Shown here one piece after another: positions 27,328 through 35,981 of a stretch of DNA of 64,000 bases. The notes under the pieces were generated by a model. The model saw only the letters and a list, made by a program, of their open reading frames with translations, made no database searches and was not told the origin of the DNA. Position numbers and translations under genes: made by a program. This stretch comes from Leptobacterium flavescens (GTDB lineage Bacteria; Bacteroidota; Bacteroidia; Flavobacteriales; Flavobacteriaceae). Position 1 is the first letter of the stretch. Every line of letters starts with the position of its first letter. The DNA is taken from positions 785,441 to 849,440 of the forward strand of contig NZ_JAABOO010000003.1 of the NCBI RefSeq assembly GCF_010671605.1, in the 5' to 3' direction.

Positions 27328-28056
27328 ATGAACAAACTATTAATTATTTGTGGATTGCTTTTCCTTCAGGAAGGTGCCACGCAGCAAGATGAACCAGAAC
27401 CCATTGGGTTGCAAGAGGTATCACAAACAACGGAACTAGTAGCTTCTTTGCCGGCAGAAGAAGATTTAACTACTTATTATTTTTCACTTTTCAGATTTAA
27501 TGATTTAACAGAGAAGGAACTCGATATCAACAGTATTGAGTATATAGAGGAGGAAGAGGAAATCGACCTGGGCTTTGACCCGGCTCTATATTTGCCGAAG
27601 GGATTTGATCCATATGTAGCATACTTTGACATAAACTCAGTAGAATACATTGAAGATGAAGAGGAAATAAACCTTGGATTTGATCCGAAACAGTATTTGC
27701 CAAAGAATTTTGATCCATATAGTAAGCCTTTCGATATTCACTCAATAGAGTATATCGAAGACGAAGAAGAAGTAGATTTAGGATTTGATCCTAAGCCATA
27801 TTTACCAAACGGTTTTAATCCGAATGAAATATATTTCGACATTCATACGTTAGAATATATTGAGGACGAAGAGGTAATAGACCTTGGGTTTGATCCCAAA
27901 GAGTATTTACCAAGCGGTTTTAACCCTTATGAAGTTTACTTCGATATTCATTCGATAGAGTATATTGAAGAGGAAGAAGAAATTGATCTGGGATTCGATC
28001 CCAAAAAATATTTGCCAAAAGGATTTGATGCTTACGCAAAGCCATCGAACCTGTAA
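27328..28056 (+). CDS. Acidic protein of five 35-residue tandem repeats
   Basis: This 242-residue protein is of unknown function. A short N-terminus (MNKLLIICGLLFLQEGATQ) looks like a signal peptide. Residues 65-239 are five consecutive repeats of exactly 35 residues, each close to FDIHSIEYIEDEEEVDLGFD followed by PKxYLPxGFDPYxxP. In DNA the repeats run from 27520 to 28044 in 105-base steps. They differ mostly at silent sites and are not fresh copies, so the protein sequence is under selection. The mature protein is very acidic, with a cluster of 3-5 Asp/Glu per repeat. A strong terminator follows. I recognise no named domain. Confidence 0.75.
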   Translation: MNKLLIICGLLFLQEGATQQDEPEPIGLQEVSQTTELVASLPAEEDLTTYYFSLFRFNDLTEKELDINSIEYIEEEEEIDLGFDPALYLPKGFDPYVAYFDINSVEYIEDEEEINLGFDPKQYLPKNFDPYSKPFDIHSIEYIEDEEEVDLGFDPKPYLPNGFNPNEIYFDIHTLEYIEDEEVIDLGFDPKEYLPSGFNPYEVYFDIHSIEYIEEEEEIDLGFDPKKYLPKGFDAYAKPSNL

Positions 28057-28120
28057 GATAAAATAAGGATATCAACAATTTAACTTTGTTTGATGGAATT
28101 ATTTGAATTAGCTAGAGGAA

Positions 28121-28145
28121 ACTCCGCCGAAAGGCGGAGTTTTTG
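28121..28145 (+). terminator. Intrinsic terminator of the repeat-protein gene
   Basis: ACTCCGCC GAAA GGCGGAGT followed by TTTTT gives a perfect 8-bp GC-rich stem with a GNRA-type tetraloop. Confidence 0.9.
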
Positions 28146-28146
28146 A

Positions 28147-28243
28147 TTCGAAACGGCAATTTGCATTCGAAGTACAGGGGAAAAATCCCCTTTAAATACT
28201 GGGTTATTACTCTGCCGTAAACAAGGCACAAACAATATATTTG
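28147..28243 (+). promoter_or_regulatory. Complex promoter with GGGGAAAAATCCCC operator
   Basis: A perfect 14-base palindrome, GGGGAAAAATCCCC with a central A-tract, lies at 28177-28190. Exactly 45 bases after it is a consensus -7 box, TATATTTG, at 28236-28243, with CTG instead of TTG 21 bases before the box. Upstream are two TTCGAA boxes at 28147 and 28166. The same 16-base block GGAAAAATCCCCTTTA and the same 45-base spacing occur at 35982-36046. The weak -33 and the operator centred about 66 bases before the start site suggest an activator-dependent promoter. Confidence 0.55.
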
Positions 28244-28249
28244 TCATGT

Positions 28250-28322
28250 AGACAAATCTTTATTTAAATTTTGGTTAGTTAGTTTTGAAAATGGGTCGTC
28301 CTCGTACGGTCCATTTTTTTTT
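28250..28322 (+). ncRNA. Short terminated transcript: small RNA or attenuated leader
   Basis: About 7 bases after the TATATTTG box a transcript would begin and meet an intrinsic terminator after about 70 bases. The terminator is a 12-bp stem, AAAATGGGTCGT / ACGGTCCATTTT with two G-U pairs and a 6-base loop at 28288-28317, then a T run. No open frame of note lies inside. The alpha/beta hydrolase starts 61 bases further on, so this is either a separate small RNA or a conditional attenuator of that gene. Confidence 0.45.
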
Positions 28323-28382
28323 GAAAAACACGTAACATTTTTTCATGCCCTGCATCCAAAGGGAAATTTAAAACTGTAAATC

Positions 28383-29216
28383 ATGAAAAAAGTAATTATT
28401 GTCAGCGTGTTTTTATTATTAACTACTCTGGGATATTCTCAAAAATCACCATTTAAGGCAGAAGTAAAAGGGAAAGGGAAAGCAGTATTGTTCCTGCCTG
28501 GCTTTTCCTGTACGGCCGAAGTATGGAAGGAAACTGTGGAAGAACTTTCCAAAGAATACGAATGTCATGTATTTACCTTTGCCGGCTTTGGGGATGTTCC
28601 AGCTATAGACAGTCCCTGGCTGTCTAAAATAAAGGAAGGTCTTGTAAACTATGTAAAAGAGAACAAATTAGATAAACCCATCGTAGTAGGGCATAGCCTG
28701 GGAGGGACTTTAGGTTTGTGGATGAGCAGTTCCGAACAGGAGCTTTTTGAAAAACTGATCGTAGTGGATGCCCTGCCTTCCGTAGGCGCATTGATGATTC
28801 CCGGATTTGATGCATCAACCATTACATACGACAATCCTTATAGCAATAATCTGCTCTGGATGGGAGAAGAGGATTTTAAGGCCATGGCTACTCAGACAGC
28901 GTCTTTTATGAGCCTTAACAAGGAAAAACACGGTCAGATCAGGGACTGGATCCTTAAAGCAGACAGAAAGACCTATGTGTACGGTTATACAGATCTTCTT
29001 AAATTGGACCTCAGAGAAGATGTTAAAAACATAAAAATCCCCGTAGTTTTACTGGCAGCGACCTATCCGAACAAAGAAATGGTAAAAGCCAATTATGAAA
29101 AGCAATACGCTCTTTTAAAAGGCCTGGAGGTTTTTTATGCAGATGATTCGGCGCATTTTATCATGTACGATCAGGCGGAGTGGTTTATGACACACCTTAA
29201 AGAACAACTTAACTAG
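28383..29216 (+). CDS. Exported alpha/beta hydrolase
   Basis: The 277-residue protein has a signal peptide ending near LGYSQ. The alpha/beta hydrolase fold is shown by LFLPGFSCTAEVW (oxyanion region), the nucleophile S105 in VVGHSLGGTLG and the late histidine H258 in DDSAHFIMYD. It is a small serine hydrolase, esterase or lipase-like, with no substrate evident. It stands 8 bases ahead of an ECF sigma factor gene, so the two are probably co-transcribed, and it lies under the operator and terminator described upstream. Confidence 0.85.
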   Translation: MKKVIIVSVFLLLTTLGYSQKSPFKAEVKGKGKAVLFLPGFSCTAEVWKETVEELSKEYECHVFTFAGFGDVPAIDSPWLSKIKEGLVNYVKENKLDKPIVVGHSLGGTLGLWMSSSEQELFEKLIVVDALPSVGALMIPGFDASTITYDNPYSNNLLWMGEEDFKAMATQTASFMSLNKEKHGQIRDWILKADRKTYVYGYTDLLKLDLREDVKNIKIPVVLLAATYPNKEMVKANYEKQYALLKGLEVFYADDSAHFIMYDQAEWFMTHLKEQLN

Positions 29217-29223
29217 AAGAGAA

Positions 29224-29712
29224 TTGGAAAAAGAATTCGGCGAGATATACAATTCACACCATCAAAAAGTGTATCGGCTTTGTATGGGATATTTTAAGGG
29301 AAACACATCCCTGGCCGACGAGGTAAGCCAGGAGGTCTTTATAAAGATCTGGGAGAAGCTCAGGAGCTTCAGAGGCGAATCGGAAATATCTACCTGGATC
29401 TACAGGATCACCGTAAATACATGCCTTATGCATATCAGGTCTGCCAACAAAAAGAAAGAGGTTCACCTGGAGTTTGTTCCGGATAGTGTGGAAGAAAACC
29501 CGGAAGGTGAAAAAGAAGAACAATTAAAAATGCTGTATTCCTGTATTTACAAACTAAACGAATTGAACAGGATAAGCATCCTGATGGTACTCGAAGGAGT
29601 TCCCTATGAACGAATAGCAGAAGTGACCGGATTGTCGGAAGATACCCTTCGGGTACGGATACACAGGATCAAGAAGAGTTTAACCCAATGCGTAAAAAAA
29701 ATTAACGGATGA
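29224..29712 (+). CDS. ECF-type RNA polymerase sigma factor
   Basis: This 162-residue factor has sigma region 2 at about 1-75 (YNSHHQKVYRLCMGYF, SLADEVSQEVFIKIWE, GESEISTWIYRITVNTCL) and region 4 at about 105-155 (LNELNRISILMVLEGVPYER, ITGLSEDTLRVRIHRIK-like helix-turn-helix). The start is TTG at 29224, preceded by AGAAGAG; no ATG fits the N-terminus. It overlaps the next gene by 4 bases, the arrangement expected for a sigma/anti-sigma pair. Confidence 0.88.
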   Translation: MEKEFGEIYNSHHQKVYRLCMGYFKGNTSLADEVSQEVFIKIWEKLRSFRGESEISTWIYRITVNTCLMHIRSANKKKEVHLEFVPDSVEENPEGEKEEQLKMLYSCIYKLNELNRISILMVLEGVPYERIAEVTGLSEDTLRVRIHRIKKSLTQCVKKING

Positions 29713-30284
29713 AAACATTTGAAGAAATAGAGTCTTTATGGAACCAACAGGGAGGGGGTAAGGCCCAGGCACCTGAAGAATTTATCGAAAAAGCCAGGAA
29801 AGTAAAGAAAAAGGTAATTCGGGAACATTTATGGACACAGGCAATCCTGGCAGTAACAGTTCTTGTTTTAGTTGTGTTTTTTGTCTCGGTATCGGTTGCT
29901 AATTTTAATCAGAGTCTTTTAGGAGCATCCCTGATGGCCGGAACCTTAGTGATACGTATCCTGATGGAAGCGGTTAGCAAGGCGAGGTTTGCCAAACTGG
30001 ATGAAACAGAGAACTTCCGCAGTTATACTTCAAAGGCCGTTACCTTTTACAACTGGAGAAAAAAGGTGCATTTTGTCGCTACTCCTGTGCTTATCGGACT
30101 TTATGCAACGGGCTTTATTTTGCTTCTTCCTTATTTTAAAAAAGGGGTCTCCACAGGCTTTTATAACTACATAATATTTTCGGGGATTGCTTTTCTTGTG
30201 TTTTTCTGTATCCTTATTTACAGACAGATCAGAAAGGAGCTGGAAATGTTGAAGTACCTGAAAGGAAGTGAAGGAGAGGGTTGA
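29709..30284 (+). CDS. Putative anti-sigma-like membrane protein
   Basis: The 191-residue protein has a roughly 40-residue cytoplasmic N-terminus beginning MKTFEEIESLWNQQ, then four membrane segments (about 43-63, 69-87, 121-142, 152-171) and a short charged tail. I recognise no anti-sigma domain such as ZAS. The assignment rests on the 4-base overlap with the ECF sigma gene, co-orientation and membrane location. Other roles are possible. Confidence 0.6.
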   Translation: MKTFEEIESLWNQQGGGKAQAPEEFIEKARKVKKKVIREHLWTQAILAVTVLVLVVFFVSVSVANFNQSLLGASLMAGTLVIRILMEAVSKARFAKLDETENFRSYTSKAVTFYNWRKKVHFVATPVLIGLYATGFILLLPYFKKGVSTGFYNYIIFSGIAFLVFFCILIYRQIRKELEMLKYLKGSEGEG

Positions 30285-30671
30285 TCATTGCTCCTGTAAT
30301 GCTTTTAATTCGGCTCTTACGTTCTTAACGAATTCCCGCTTTCGCTTGGAATAGATATCAAATTGCGCGGCATCCAGAACCTCACCGAGCTGTTTGTCGC
30401 GTTCCTTATCCAGTTTTTTTATTTTCTTGAGTTTGGAGAGTTTATTTCCTTCCGCACGGACAATTTCATCCGCTTTTTGGGCGTGTGCGAGGTTAATGCC
30501 GGAAACAAGCTGCATTTGCTCCTCGTTAAGATCCAAAGCTTTTTCAAGCTGAGCAGAAAAAAGGGAGGCCCGTTTTTCCGGAGTGGAGTTTTCCAGTTCT
30601 TTAAATGCCTGGGCATTCAGGGAAAGAGAGGTTGATATAATAAGTAAGAATAAGATAAAAAAGCCTCTCAT
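30285..30671 (-). CDS. Small exported Spy-like protein (third of three)
   Basis: This 128-residue protein has a signal peptide ending near LSLNAQ and a helical charged mature part with ALDLNEEQMQLVSGINLAHA and QLGEVLDAAQFDIYSKRKRE. These match the two other Spy-like proteins here. It converges on the putative anti-sigma gene with no gap, and its start is 2 bases from the stop of the upstream DCC-family gene, so it is co-transcribed with that gene. Confidence 0.65.
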   Translation of the reverse strand: MRGFFILFLLIISTSLSLNAQAFKELENSTPEKRASLFSAQLEKALDLNEEQMQLVSGINLAHAQKADEIVRAEGNKLSKLKKIKKLDKERDKQLGEVLDAAQFDIYSKRKREFVKNVRAELKALQEQ

Positions 30672-30673
30672 GA

Positions 30674-31072
30674 TCAGTCTTCCGATGATAGATTAACCGT
30701 ACACATGGCTACGCTGCTACCGAACCATTTGATCCTGTTCCTGGAAGCGATCGTATAAATACCGTCTCTGAAACTTCTGGGAACCAGGCTTAATATTCCG
30801 GCCAGGGTTTTCCATTTGCGCATTTTCGACATGATCCTGAGAAAACCGTCGGAATGTGTATACATAGAATCTCCTTCAAAGAGAATAACGGTATCCAGTC
30901 TGTGGGTTGGGAAATTATTTAAGGCCAGTAATTCCTGCCCTTTTCTGGATTGGAAAGGAACGAATTCAAACTGGTCACGGGAAGTGTTTTTAAACACCCA
31001 TCCAACGACACCATTGCACAGGTTGCAAATCCCATCGTAGATGATAATATTTTGACTTTGAGTTGTTTGCAT
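30674..31072 (-). CDS. DCC-family thiol-disulfide oxidoreductase-like protein
   Basis: This 132-residue DUF393/DCC protein has the hallmark YDGICNLCNGVV near the N-terminus (DxxCxxC) and later FVPFQSRKGQELL and DGFLRIMSKMRKW. The CxxC suggests thiol redox activity in the cytoplasm, as there is no signal peptide. The function in bacteria is poorly defined. It lies 2 bases upstream of the third Spy-like gene. Confidence 0.85.
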   Translation of the reverse strand: MQTTQSQNIIIYDGICNLCNGVVGWVFKNTSRDQFEFVPFQSRKGQELLALNNFPTHRLDTVILFEGDSMYTHSDGFLRIMSKMRKWKTLAGILSLVPRSFRDGIYTIASRNRIKWFGSSVAMCTVNLSSED

Positions 31073-31100
31073 GACTTCTTATTTATCTTAATTCTCTAGA

Positions 31101-31784
31101 TTAAAGTCGCAGACTCCCGTCTATCATTTCATAAGATTTGTTAGAATTATTATAAATTTTGTCGTCATGTGTAGCAATTGCAACAGCTGTGTTCCTTGTT
31201 TTACAGATATTTTGGAAGAGTTCGAAGATCATTTCCGAGTTCTTTCTGTCGAGGTTACCAGTAGGCTCATCAGCGATGATAAGTCCGGGATCGTTAATAA
31301 GTGCCCTTGCAATGGCTACTCTTTGTTGTTGCCCTCCTGATAGTTTATAGACCGGATATGATAACCGGTCTTCCATACCCAGTTCTGTTAGGAGCGTCCG
31401 GGCTTTTTCTGTCAGCTCGGCCCTGCTGTGTGTGTTGAGCTTTAGTGCCGGAAGCAAAACATTCTGAAGTACATTAAATTCGTTCAGGAGATAGTGGGAC
31501 TGGTAAACGAAACCTATATTCCTGTTCCTGAATTCGGATAAAAAAGATTGTGATTGCCCTTTTATTTGAGTGCCGTTGATAAGCAGTTCTCCTTCAAAAT
31601 CGGTATCCAGGGTAGAAAGTATATAAAGCAGGGTGGATTTTCCGCTCCCGGATTTCCCGTAAATGGATACCAGTTCTCCCTCAGCCACCTCAAAAGTGTT
31701 GTTTTGAAGTACATAATGCCTTTCCGGCTCGTAGAATTGCTTCCCGAGAGCATTGGCTTTTAATATGTGAGCGGCTGCTGTCAT
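31101..31784 (-). CDS. ABC transporter ATP-binding protein (MacB/LolD type)
   Basis: This 227-residue ATPase has Walker [11 protein letters not shown]-loop [11 protein letters not shown], signature [15 protein letters not shown] and Walker [14 protein letters not shown] with the H-loop IATHDD. The TGNLDR form is typical of MacB/LolD/FtsE exporters. It overlaps the permease gene by 4 bases, forming a two-gene exporter. Confidence 0.92.
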   Translation of the reverse strand: MTAAAHILKANALGKQFYEPERHYVLQNNTFEVAEGELVSIYGKSGSGKSTLLYILSTLDTDFEGELLINGTQIKGQSQSFLSEFRNRNIGFVYQSHYLLNEFNVLQNVLLPALKLNTHSRAELTEKARTLLTELGMEDRLSYPVYKLSGGQQQRVAIARALINDPGLIIADEPTGNLDRKNSEMIFELFQNICKTRNTAVAIATHDDKIYNNSNKSYEMIDGSLRL

Positions 31785-33001
31785 ATGTCTCTTATAATAT
31801 TTACCGGATCTGTTTTCGATGCTTTCCTGGAAGGAAAATAACCCGCAAATACGGTGGTTAAGATCCCGAAGAATATACCCAGTATATAATAAATGCCCTT
31901 AAAATTCACGGGATAGGTATCTACAATGATAAAATCCTTGGCCTGTAATGGTGTTACAGAAATAAGGTAACTGATGGCATAGCCGAAAGCAGCTCCCAGC
32001 AGGGCTCCTATTATTCCGATGATCAGCGATTGGACCAGGAAGATAAATACGATATCCGTGTTTTTGTAACCGATCGTCTTTAATACGGCTATGTCTTTCC
32101 TTTTCTGAACCACGGTAATATTCATGATATTATAGATGCCGAAACCTGCTACCAGCAAAAGAGCAAAGGAAACAGACCAGGTAAGGACATCCCGGACCTT
32201 ATTCCCTGCTACAATAGTCCTGTTATTGTCTTTCCAGTCTTCAACCCCTATTTTGCTTACCCGGTTGAGAAGTGTTTCTTTGATCTCTATATTGTTCCTG
32301 TCGCGGAGTTTTACATGAAGATTGGTAATCAGTTCCTCCTGTTCCAGAAGAGAGCGCAGGGTTTCTGCCGGAGCATAGGTCCGTACATTGTCGATGGTGG
32401 TAATACCAAAGCTGAAGATCCCGCTTACGCGGAATTGTTTTTCGTTCCCATTCGGAATAATGATCCTCAGGGAATCTCCGGTCTTTACCATAAGTTTTTT
32501 GGCCAGACTGGTTCCCAGTACAATATTTCCTTCTTCCGAAAAAGATTCAAAACCCCGGCCGGAAAGGATCCTTTTATCAAGGTCGTACAGTTTCTTTTCC
32601 TCATCCGCTTCTATCCCGTTAATGGCTCCCGGTAACTGTACATGCTGACTGATAAAAATAGCCGGAGTGATAACCTGTTTGGAATAAGCCCTTACATTAG
32701 GTGACGCCTCCAGGATATCCTCTATTTTATCCAGATCGTAAAGCGGATTCAGCATGAGATCCAGGTCCAGATCATCCATCACCTTGTTGAGGTCCGGTTG
32801 CGGACTGATGGTAATATCCGGACTTCCTTCAAATACGGCGGCATCCAGAAAATCGTTTACACCGGTCATAAAATTTACCATCACAATAAAAGTGGTTACC
32901 CCGAACAAAACCCCCAGCATAGCCAGAAGACTTTGTTTTTTTCTGGCTGTCAGGTACTGTAGCCCGATAAAAAGGTTTGTTTTTATTGATTTGATATTCA
33001 T
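31781..33001 (-). CDS. FtsX/MacB-type ABC transporter permease
   Basis: The protein has 406 residues from ATG at 33001 (MNIKSIKTNLFIGLQYLTAR); an upstream ATG at 33016 is possible. One N-terminal membrane segment (LLAMLGVLFGVTTFIVMVNF) is followed by a large periplasmic MacB core, with three C-terminal segments and the FtsX signature IYNIMNITVVQKRKDIAVLK. It probably moves lipoproteins, peptides or signals across the envelope mechanically. The substrate is unknown, and no TolC or adaptor gene is adjacent. Confidence 0.9.
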   Translation of the reverse strand: MNIKSIKTNLFIGLQYLTARKKQSLLAMLGVLFGVTTFIVMVNFMTGVNDFLDAAVFEGSPDITISPQPDLNKVMDDLDLDLMLNPLYDLDKIEDILEASPNVRAYSKQVITPAIFISQHVQLPGAINGIEADEEKKLYDLDKRILSGRGFESFSEEGNIVLGTSLAKKLMVKTGDSLRIIIPNGNEKQFRVSGIFSFGITTIDNVRTYAPAETLRSLLEQEELITNLHVKLRDRNNIEIKETLLNRVSKIGVEDWKDNNRTIVAGNKVRDVLTWSVSFALLLVAGFGIYNIMNITVVQKRKDIAVLKTIGYKNTDIVFIFLVQSLIIGIIGALLGAAFGYAISYLISVTPLQAKDFIIVDTYPVNFKGIYYILGIFFGILTTVFAGYFPSRKASKTDPVNIIRDI

Positions 33002-33155
33002 AGTTTTAACAACCAATGCTAAATAATGGCATAATAGTCTTTATTCCACCCTAAAACTGACAAAATTAATTTTAACATTTCCGGGAGGATTGAAAAAAGA
33101 AAGTTATAAAATTGTAACGATATAGAAATCAGGAATAAATTATATCTCTATTTCA

Positions 33156-33163
33156 TATTTTTG
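33156..33163 (+). promoter_or_regulatory. Candidate -7 element for the EEP-family gene
   Basis: TATTTTTG matches TAnnTTTG and lies 25 bases before the ATG. No -33 TTG is seen at N20. Confidence 0.35.
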
Positions 33164-33188
33164 AGTAGCTGAATTTTAAAGAAATTAA

Positions 33189-34169
33189 ATGAGAAGAGTA
33201 TTTAAAGCAATTGGTTGGTTCCTTCTGGCTTTGTTGGTATTTACAGTAAGCTTTTTTCTTTGGGCATCTTCTTCGGTATATCCCGAAAAGGATTATGCCA
33301 GCTTAAAGAAGTATAAGGAAAGCGGTTTTTCTGCTGAAGATTCTGTGATCACGGTAATTTCCTATAATATTGGTTATCTGAGTGGCCTGACCAATAACAA
33401 AGCGGTAGAAAGCCCCGAATCATTATACGAAACCAACCTGGATCGTACCAAAAGCGTATTTGGCCGGATACAACCTGATATCATTGCTTTTCAGGAAATA
33501 GATTTCAGGTCTGCGAGATCTTATGAGGTAGATCAGCAGGAAGCACTAAGCGAACTCGGGTTTTCATATGGTGCCGAGGTAGTTAACTGGGATAAAAGAT
33601 ATGTTCCTTTTCCATATTATCCTTTTTCACGTCATTTCGGAAAGATGCTTTCCGGGCAATCAGTTCTGAGCAATTTTGAAATAAAAGAGCAGGAGCGTAT
33701 TGTTCTGGCCAGGGTAGAGGGAAATCCGTTCTGGAGAGATGCTTTTTACCTGGATCGCCTGGCACAGGTACTCAGCCTGGAAATAAATGGGAAGGAGCTT
33801 AAAATGATCAATGTGCATCTCGAAGCTTTTGATAAAGCAACAAGGGATATTCAGATAAAGAAGATCATTGAACTGGTATCGGGCATCAAAGATAAATACC
33901 CGCTTATCTTACTGGGCGATTTTAACAGCGATCCCAATAATAAAGATGCGAGTATCCTGGCCTTACTTGAAATGGAGGGGATAAAAAGTGCGGAAGACAG
34001 TTTTCTGCAGAAGACCTTTCCTTCGGATGCGCCCAGGACCAAAATAGACTATATTTTTTACAACCCTGCCTTTATCGAAAAGATCGACGCTGGAGTGGTA
34101 ACAGAAGTTCAGACTGCTTCCGATCATCTTCCGGTATTTATGGATTTTGTCCTTAAGGATACTGAATAA
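33189..34169 (+). CDS. Endonuclease/exonuclease/phosphatase-family protein, membrane anchored
   Basis: This 326-residue protein has an N-terminal membrane anchor or signal (about 7-28). The EEP fold is marked by VISYNIGYLSG, DIIAFQEID, the catalytic-site segments MINVHLEAFD, ILLGDFNSDPNN and the terminal SDHLPVFMDF. It is probably a periplasmic or membrane-facing phosphodiesterase or phosphatase, with no substrate readable. The gene is single and followed by a shared terminator. Confidence 0.85.
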   Translation: MRRVFKAIGWFLLALLVFTVSFFLWASSSVYPEKDYASLKKYKESGFSAEDSVITVISYNIGYLSGLTNNKAVESPESLYETNLDRTKSVFGRIQPDIIAFQEIDFRSARSYEVDQQEALSELGFSYGAEVVNWDKRYVPFPYYPFSRHFGKMLSGQSVLSNFEIKEQERIVLARVEGNPFWRDAFYLDRLAQVLSLEINGKELKMINVHLEAFDKATRDIQIKKIIELVSGIKDKYPLILLGDFNSDPNNKDASILALLEMEGIKSAEDSFLQKTFPSDAPRTKIDYIFYNPAFIEKIDAGVVTEVQTASDHLPVFMDFVLKDTE

Positions 34170-34195
34170 AAAAAGCTGCCCGAAAGCAGCTTTTT
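34168..34195. terminator. Bidirectional intrinsic terminator
   Basis: AAAAAGCTGC and GCAGCTTTTT flank a 6-base loop (CCGAAA) between two convergent genes. Confidence 0.88.
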
Positions 34196-34211
34196 CCCTA
34201 TTAAATATGAT

Positions 34212-35831
34212 TTATTCACTACAAGTTGAATAGATCTCACAGAATTCAGTGAGGCTTTCCGGAGTGTTCTTAAATTCCTTATTCTTTACTTTTTCGATAA
34301 GGGACGGACATCCTTCAGCCAGAGCGGTCAGTTTCTTCTTGAAACCGAACAGATAACCGGAAGACATAGTAGATTTTCCTTTTTCGTCTTCAGGCTTTTT
34401 AATTACAACTTCCTTGTCGTTAAAAAGGAACAACTCGATCTTATCCGATCTGTGCAGTACCTTTACGAATTTAGGCTTGGCACCTGCACCCAGTTTTCCT
34501 ATATCTACAGCACCGTCCTTTAAAGAAGATTCCTTAAAGTTGATCACCTCATACAGATCTCCGTTGGCAAGAGCCAATGCTTTACAGTTTTCGGCTTTAT
34601 AATCGGTTACGCTCTCATTTCCGTCTGCATCCACTACCTTTAATTTGGCGCTGAATGTAATGCTTTTCAGGTCGGAAGCACTGATCTTAGAGGTAATAGT
34701 ATCATTACTCTTGGTAATCAGGTAAGCCAGTAAAGCTTCTTCTTCTACAGGCTCATCCTCTATCTCTTCCTCGCTGATCTCTTCACTTCCGGTAAGGTCT
34801 TCCGAAACAACCTCGAAGTGTCTGGAAGTTATCTGGTTCTTCTCCAGACGCTCCTTCAGGCTTTCGGCTATTCTTTTAAAATATTTTCCGTCGCTTTTGT
34901 CATAATCGTTTTCGATCAGCTTTTCTGCATATTCAATGGTTTTATCCGGCTGATCCAGGTAGTAGTATATTTTAGCGATATTGTAATAGCTTGCATAACG
35001 TACCTTACGCATTCTCTTTTTATCTCCCACATAATTAGGGATGATACTGTTGAAATATTCAATTACGGCTTCTGCCTCCTGAGCGATCTCCTCCGTAGGT
35101 TGATTAGATCTCATCTTTGAAAAGATCTCCTTTAACTGTTGATGTGCTTCCTTGTGCTTCGGAGTTTCAGGATGCTTTTTAGAAGCCAGGATCCACAGGT
35201 GTTCTCCTTCTGTAGAATATGGCCTGTAACCGTAAGTAGTGTTAAGATTACCATTCATACTGGCTACCGCATCGTTAAAAAATGCGCTTCTGAAACGGTT
35301 TCTAAGATTGTAACGGTTATTGTTGTAATAATCCTTGGCCTTGGAATAAGACTTAAAGGATTCGCTGGTGAACGTTTTGCTGTCGGAGTAAACTTTGGAA
35401 TAGGAAGTGCCTTTGTCGTTATTGGATACTTCCATGGTAGCATAGGTCTTGTAAGGAACCACTGCGTTATAAGTACGTGTAATGGAAGTTACTTTTCCAT
35501 CCTTGTCTTTGTTCTCCTTTTCGGTTTTGGTAATGGTCACATCTCCAAGCTCTATATCGCTGATATCGATATTTACCTTGATGGTAGCATTGGAGTTTAC
35601 CTTAGAAAAACCCGAGATATTTATTTTGTTCTTGGTGACTTTTGCTCTTGAGGGACTACGCATGGCATTAATGACATTTATTTCGTAGGTCCGTTGCTTA
35701 TCTTCCAGAACCGGATCGGACGGAAGTTTTACATAGGAAACCGGAATGTATTCCCGGTCGAGATTCGTGCTTTGTGCCTTGGCAAATGAATAGGACATTA
35801 CCAATAGCATGGTTAGTAGGATTTTTTTCAT
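34212..35831 (-). CDS. Exported TPR-containing hypothetical protein
   Basis: This 539-residue protein has a signal peptide ending near SFAKAQ. An N-terminal beta-rich part at about 20-190 is followed by a helical region at about 205-330 with TPR-like segments (ASYYNIAKIYYYLDQPDKTIEYAEKLIEN is a clear TPR). An acidic linker (EEISEEEIEDEPVEEEALL) follows, then a C-terminal beta-rich domain ending with a Cys-containing FCEIYSTCSE. No named family is recognised for the whole protein. It is likely periplasmic. Confidence 0.7.
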   Translation of the reverse strand: MKKILLTMLLVMSYSFAKAQSTNLDREYIPVSYVKLPSDPVLEDKQRTYEINVINAMRSPSRAKVTKNKINISGFSKVNSNATIKVNIDISDIELGDVTITKTEKENKDKDGKVTSITRTYNAVVPYKTYATMEVSNNDKGTSYSKVYSDSKTFTSESFKSYSKAKDYYNNNRYNLRNRFRSAFFNDAVASMNGNLNTTYGYRPYSTEGEHLWILASKKHPETPKHKEAHQQLKEIFSKMRSNQPTEEIAQEAEAVIEYFNSIIPNYVGDKKRMRKVRYASYYNIAKIYYYLDQPDKTIEYAEKLIENDYDKSDGKYFKRIAESLKERLEKNQITSRHFEVVSEDLTGSEEISEEEIEDEPVEEEALLAYLITKSNDTITSKISASDLKSITFSAKLKVVDADGNESVTDYKAENCKALALANGDLYEVINFKESSLKDGAVDIGKLGAGAKPKFVKVLHRSDKIELFLFNDKEVVIKKPEDEKGKSTMSSGYLFGFKKKLTALAEGCPSLIEKVKNKEFKNTPESLTEFCEIYSTCSE

Positions 35832-35981
35832 AATATAATGTTAATTTTGCTCGTCACGAATATATGTTTGCAAAAAGGAATCTAAAACTTTTTGTTGTAA
35901 ACGACTACAAATTGTAGGTGAATATGGTAATTAATCTAGTAAACATATAGGTTGATCTGATTTATCCTGAAAGCTTCGCAA

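Noticed and set aside
27520..28044. CRISPR-like array or satellite repeat
   Set aside because: The 105-base period is in frame with one continuous protein, copies are diverged at silent sites, and there are no spacers.
28121..28140. Short frame overlapping the terminator after the repeat protein
   Set aside because: A 17-codon frame runs through the hairpin and has no support beyond chance.
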